Part shown: positions 60,823 to 64,000 of the stretch, piece after piece | Layout: each line of letters opens with the position of its first letter | Numbering within the stretch: position 1 is the stretch's first letter | From: Anaerolineaceae bacterium | GTDB lineage: Bacteria > Chloroflexota > Anaerolineae > Anaerolineales > Anaerolineaceae | Direction of reading: 5' to 3' | DNA: 64,000 bases | Assembly: GCA_030653365.1 (NCBI GenBank) | Contig: JAURZL010000013.1 | Location: 278,473-342,472, forward strand | Notes under the pieces: generated by a model | The model's input: only the letters and a program-made list of their open reading frames with translations | Told to the model about the DNA's origin: nothing | Databases searched by the model: none | Made by a program: the position numbers and the translations under genes

Positions 60823-61245
60823 GTGCCAACTATCAATCAATTGATCCGAAAAGGTCGTCAGACCAAAAAAAGCAAGAGTAAAGCACCTGCTTTACTGTAC
60901 ACTCTCAATAATATGAAACAGAACCGTACCCGTCAGGATAAAGGTTCACCGCAAAAACGTGGCGTATGCACTGTCGTCCGAACGATGACTCCAAAAAAAC
61001 CGAACTCCGCGTTAAGAAAAATTGCTCGTGTACGTTTAACCAATGGTTTAGAGGTAACTGCTTACATTCCTGGCGAAGGTCACCAATTACAAGAGCACTC
61101 AGTTGTTTTAGTCCGTGGTGGTCGTGTTAAAGACCTTCCTGGTGTCCGCTACCATATTGTTCGTGGAACACTTGATAGTACTGGTGTATCCAATCGTGGG
61201 CAAGGTCGTTCAAAATACGGTACCAAACGACCAAAAGCAAAGTAA
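60823..61245 (+). CDS. rpsL: 30S ribosomal protein S12
   Basis: A 140-residue S12. The start is the GTG at 60823 (GGAGG nine bases upstream), giving the usual [13 protein letters not shown]-terminus; the in-frame ATG at 60742 lies within the leader hairpins. The conserved [11 protein letters not shown] (streptomycin-site Lys) and [15 protein letters not shown] (second hairpin) are intact, so it should be streptomycin-sensitive. It is the first gene of the str operon. Confidence 0.97.
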   Translation: MPTINQLIRKGRQTKKSKSKAPALLYTLNNMKQNRTRQDKGSPQKRGVCTVVRTMTPKKPNSALRKIARVRLTNGLEVTAYIPGEGHQLQEHSVVLVRGGRVKDLPGVRYHIVRGTLDSTGVSNRGQGRSKYGTKRPKAK

Positions 61246-61269
61246 ATAGTATAGAACGGAGAATGACAA

Positions 61270-61737
61270 ATGCGTCGTACAAGTCCGGAGCGGAGAATTA
61301 CTCCTCCCGATATCAGATTTAATAACATTTATGTTCAGACTTTCATTCATCACATTATGAAGAATGGAAAGAAAAGTGTTGCCACACACCTCGTATATGA
61401 TGCCATGGATATTGTGCAACAAAAAACCGGAAAACACCCGATTGAAATTTTGGACACTGCTATGAAAAATGTTGGTCCAATGATGGAAGTACGTCCTCGC
61501 CGTGTTGGTGGTGCAACCTATCAGGTGCCGATGGAAGTAGCTTCAGATCGCCGGGTTGCTTTAGCAATTCGATGGATTATCAATTCTTCACGCTCCCGCT
61601 CAGGCCGCTCTTTCTCAGAGAAATTTGCCGCCGAGTTGATGGACGCAGCCACCGGTCAAGGTGCCTCCGTTCGTAAACGCGAAGAAACCCATAAGATGGC
61701 CGAAGCAAATCGCGCCTTCTCACATTACCGCGTGTAG
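61270..61737 (+). CDS. rpsG: 30S ribosomal protein S7
   Basis: A 155-residue S7 of usual size. It has the N-terminal MRRTSPERR basic tail, [15 protein letters not shown] in the hairpin that binds 16S rRNA, and the C-terminal [10 protein letters not shown]. It starts 24 bases after rpsL with AACGGAGA upstream. In other bacteria S7 represses its own operon at the rpsL-rpsG junction; the short junction here leaves little room for that structure. Confidence 0.97.
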   Translation: MRRTSPERRITPPDIRFNNIYVQTFIHHIMKNGKKSVATHLVYDAMDIVQQKTGKHPIEILDTAMKNVGPMMEVRPRRVGGATYQVPMEVASDRRVALAIRWIINSSRSRSGRSFSEKFAAELMDAATGQGASVRKREETHKMAEANRAFSHYRV

Positions 61738-61750
61738 TAACAGGTTGACA

Positions 61751-63823
61751 ATGCAACGTACTTTTCCACTAGAGAAAGTCAGAAATATCGGTATCATTGC
61801 TCATATTGATGCTGGTAAGACCACAACGACCGAACGAATTCTGTATTACACAGGAAAGACCTACAGAATTGGTTCTGTGGATGATGGGACTACTGTTACC
61901 GATTGGATGGCTCAGGAACGGGAACGAGGAATCACAATTGTATCCGCTGCCGTTACTGCTGAGTGGAAAGATTATCAGTTCAACATTATTGATACACCCG
62001 GTCATATCGACTTTACCGCAGAAGTTCAGCGCTCTTTACGCGTTTTGGATGGCGGTGTAGTTGTTTTTGATGCTGTTCAAGGTGTTGAACCACAAAGTGA
62101 AACCGTTTGGCGGCAGGCAGATCGTTATCAGGTACCAAGAATTTGTTTCATTAATAAAATGGATCGTTTGGGTGCTTCTTTTGATCGTTCGATTCAATCG
62201 ATCATTGATCGCCTGGGTGCCAATCCAATAGCCATGCAAATTCCTATTGGCGAAGAATCAAATTTTATAGGCGTTATAGACCTTCTGGAAATGAAAGCCA
62301 TTACCTGGGAGAATTCCGATGGCCGAGAATTTTCTGTTAATGAAATCCCTGCAGAATTTAAAGAAGCAGCTGAATTTGCTCGTGAGCAAATGATTGAAAA
62401 AACTGCCGAATTGGATGACGAATTAATTGAACGATTCCTCGAAGGCCAGGCAATCAGCAATGAAGAATTAAAAACTTCTTTACGAAAAGCGGTACTTGAA
62501 AGTAAAACGACATTGGTGTTTTGTGGTTCATCCTTACGGAATAAAGGTGTCCAACCAATTCTCGATGCAGTTATTGATTACTTACCTTCTCCTCTCGATA
62601 TCCCTGCTGTAAAAGCAACAACACTAGATGGAGAAGATTTTATTGAATTACCGACCTCGGATAATGAGTCCCTTAGCGCACTTGTTTTCAAGATCGTCAG
62701 TGATCCGTATGTAGGTAGACTAGCGTATTTCCGCGTTTATTCCGGGAAGATGATTGCAGGCGAAACAGTGATGAATCCAACAAAAGGCAAGAAAGAACGG
62801 GTTGGACGACTGATTAGAATGTACGCTGATCGACGAGAAGATGTGGAATTTATTCCCTCAGGTGATATTGGTGCGATTCTAGGGTTAAAATTCACTTTTA
62901 CAGGTGATACGCTTTGCAACCAGGGACATCCAATCGTCCTGGAGACAATAAGTTTCCCGGAACCGGTTATCTCAATTGCAATCGAACCCAAGACTACTGC
63001 TGATCAGGAAAAAATGGGTGAAGCGTTGCGCCGTTTATCCGAAGAAGATCCAACTTTTCGGGTAAATACCGATGAAGCTACCGGCCAAACGATCATTTCT
63101 GGTATGGGAGAGTTACATCTGGATGTTTTGGTAGACCGGATGATGCGGGAATTCAATGTTAAAGCCAATGTTGGCCGTCCGCGTGTGTCTTATCGCGAGA
63201 CAATTCAGAATCCTGTCTCTGAACTCAGCTACAAATATGTAAAACAGACCGGTGGACACGGTCAATACGGCCATGTGGTTATCAATATGGAGCCATTAGC
63301 TCGTGGTGGTGGCGTAGTTTTTGAAGAAAAAGTCACCGGCGGTACCATTCCAAGAGAATATTTCAGAGCAATTGAAAATGGTATTAAAGAGGCTTCTCAA
63401 TCTGGAATTTTAGCTGGTTATCCAGTCACTGATTTGAAAGTGACTTTAATTGATGGATCTTACCACGAGGTAGATTCAAGTGAAATGGCATTCAAAATGG
63501 CAGCAGTCTTTGCCTTCAAGGAAGCTTTCCAAAAAGGAAGACCTACCTTGCTTGAACCGATTATGAAGGTTGAAGTTGTTATGCCGGAAGAATTTTTAGG
63601 TGATGTGTTGGGACAGGTTAACTCCCGCCGAGGTGAAATTCAGGGTACAGATATTAGACCTGGAAATTCCCATGCGGTAAGAGCTTTAATCCCATTGGCT
63701 GAAATGTTTGGTTACGCTACAGAATTACGTTCTGCTACACAGGGTCGTGGTGTTTTCTCAATGGAATTCAACCATTATGCCCCAGTATCAGAGACTGTGG
63801 CTCATCGTATTCTAAATTATTAA
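61751..63823 (+). CDS. fusA: Elongation factor G
   Basis: A 690-residue EF-G of usual length. The G domain has AHIDAGKTT (G1), RGITI (switch I), DTPGHID (G3) and NKMD (G4); domains II-V follow, with the domain IV tip [13 protein letters not shown]. The frame is open to an ATG at 61661 inside rpsG; the ATG at 61751 starts the conserved N-terminus. AGG lies eight bases upstream. It lies 13 bases after rpsG in the str operon. Confidence 0.97.
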   Translation: MQRTFPLEKVRNIGIIAHIDAGKTTTTERILYYTGKTYRIGSVDDGTTVTDWMAQERERGITIVSAAVTAEWKDYQFNIIDTPGHIDFTAEVQRSLRVLDGGVVVFDAVQGVEPQSETVWRQADRYQVPRICFINKMDRLGASFDRSIQSIIDRLGANPIAMQIPIGEESNFIGVIDLLEMKAITWENSDGREFSVNEIPAEFKEAAEFAREQMIEKTAELDDELIERFLEGQAISNEELKTSLRKAVLESKTTLVFCGSSLRNKGVQPILDAVIDYLPSPLDIPAVKATTLDGEDFIELPTSDNESLSALVFKIVSDPYVGRLAYFRVYSGKMIAGETVMNPTKGKKERVGRLIRMYADRREDVEFIPSGDIGAILGLKFTFTGDTLCNQGHPIVLETISFPEPVISIAIEPKTTADQEKMGEALRRLSEEDPTFRVNTDEATGQTIISGMGELHLDVLVDRMMREFNVKANVGRPRVSYRETIQNPVSELSYKYVKQTGGHGQYGHVVINMEPLARGGGVVFEEKVTGGTIPREYFRAIENGIKEASQSGILAGYPVTDLKVTLIDGSYHEVDSSEMAFKMAAVFAFKEAFQKGRPTLLEPIMKVEVVMPEEFLGDVLGQVNSRRGEIQGTDIRPGNSHAVRALIPLAEMFGYATELRSATQGRGVFSMEFNHYAPVSETVAHRILNY

Positions 63824-63860
63824 TTAAATCATCAGGATTTTTTAAGGAGAGTTAACTCGA

Positions 63861-64000
63861 ATGGCGAAGGAGAAATTTGATCGCAGTAAACCCCACCTGA
63901 ACGTGGGAACAATGGGACATATTGACCATGGGAAGACCACGCTGACCGCAGCGATCACCAAGGTCAGTCAGTTAATGGGATTCGGGGAATACCGTGCATA
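63861..64000 (+). CDS. tuf: Elongation factor Tu, N-terminal part (3' end outside window)
   Basis: AAGGAGA lies 11 bases before the ATG. The first 46 residues are EF-Tu: [16 protein letters not shown], then [18 protein letters not shown], whose GHIDHGKTT is the P-loop. It is cut by the window end. The visible codons are richer in G/C at the third position (CTG, ACC, AAG) than most genes here, as expected for a very highly expressed gene. Confidence 0.97.
   Translation, partial: MAKEKFDRSKPHLNVGTMGHIDHGKTTLTAAITKVSQLMGFGEYRA

Overview
The window reads as a chromosome segment of an anaerobic, AT-rich bacterium, most likely a Chloroflexota of the class Anaerolineae. This is inferred from gene content: a long formate--tetrahydrofolate ligase, a tungsten-type aldehyde:ferredoxin oxidoreductase, a reductive-dehalogenase-like protein, GH38 sugar catabolism, and RpoB/S12/S7/EF-G of bacterial type. 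No rRNA, CRISPR array, phage or insertion sequence was seen. There is one tRNA, a minus-strand tRNA-Leu(UAA). The first gene (HprK/PEPCK-like) and the last (tuf) are cut by the window ends.

Layout. 1-2.8 kb: end of a P-loop kinase/carboxykinase-like gene and two convergent cell-wall peptidase lipoproteins (M23 and M15-like). 2.9-10.6 kb, minus strand: a glycan-catabolism operon (alpha-mannosidase, threonine-synthase-like enzyme, TIM-barrel glycosidase-like protein, MFS transporter). 10.9-14 kb: an ECF vitamin transporter (S component on plus; EcfT and a fused double ATPase on minus). 14.1-21.5 kb, minus: a complete, tightly coupled histidine operon in the order hisG-D-C-B-H-A-F-I-E. A classical attenuator precedes it (leader peptide with four consecutive His codons, then a terminator). 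Its hisB is fused to a DJ-1/PfpI-like domain. 21.6-31 kb, minus: membrane proteins, a PreP-like M16 protease, a C45 acyltransferase, a fatty-acid hydroxylase, tatABC and a MscS channel.

31.4-46.2 kb is the most unusual part. A NarL-type two-component system precedes a plus-strand redox cluster. The cluster holds a Tat-signal four-cluster ferredoxin, an AOR-family tungsten enzyme, a ThiF/MoeB-like E1, a small membrane protein and a c-type cytochrome lipoprotein. It continues with a Tat-signal reductive-dehalogenase-like protein carrying a C2H2 zinc finger, NuoE-like and NuoF-like subunits, and one polypeptide that joins a NuoG-like module, a NapH-like membrane module and a NapG-like ferredoxin. 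moaA (pterin cofactor synthesis) follows. I infer a respiratory or electron-disposal chain that carries electrons from NAD(P)H across the membrane to Tat-exported enzymes; the tatABC genes lie nearby.

46-51.9 kb: a TPR protein, a second NarL-type regulator, fhs, a CoA-binding protein, tRNA-Leu and a small membrane-anchored protein. 52.0-56.5 kb: an operon of a resolvase-like small protein, two GNATs, a HAD hydrolase, an MFS exporter and a phosphoesterase. It sits behind a leader with a 33-codon uORF, two hairpin terminators and a second mini-ORF, an arrangement like antibiotic-inducible attenuators. 56.6-64 kb: rpoB with its own promoter but no rpoC behind it, then a separate strong promoter and structured leader for rpsL-rpsG-fusA-tuf.
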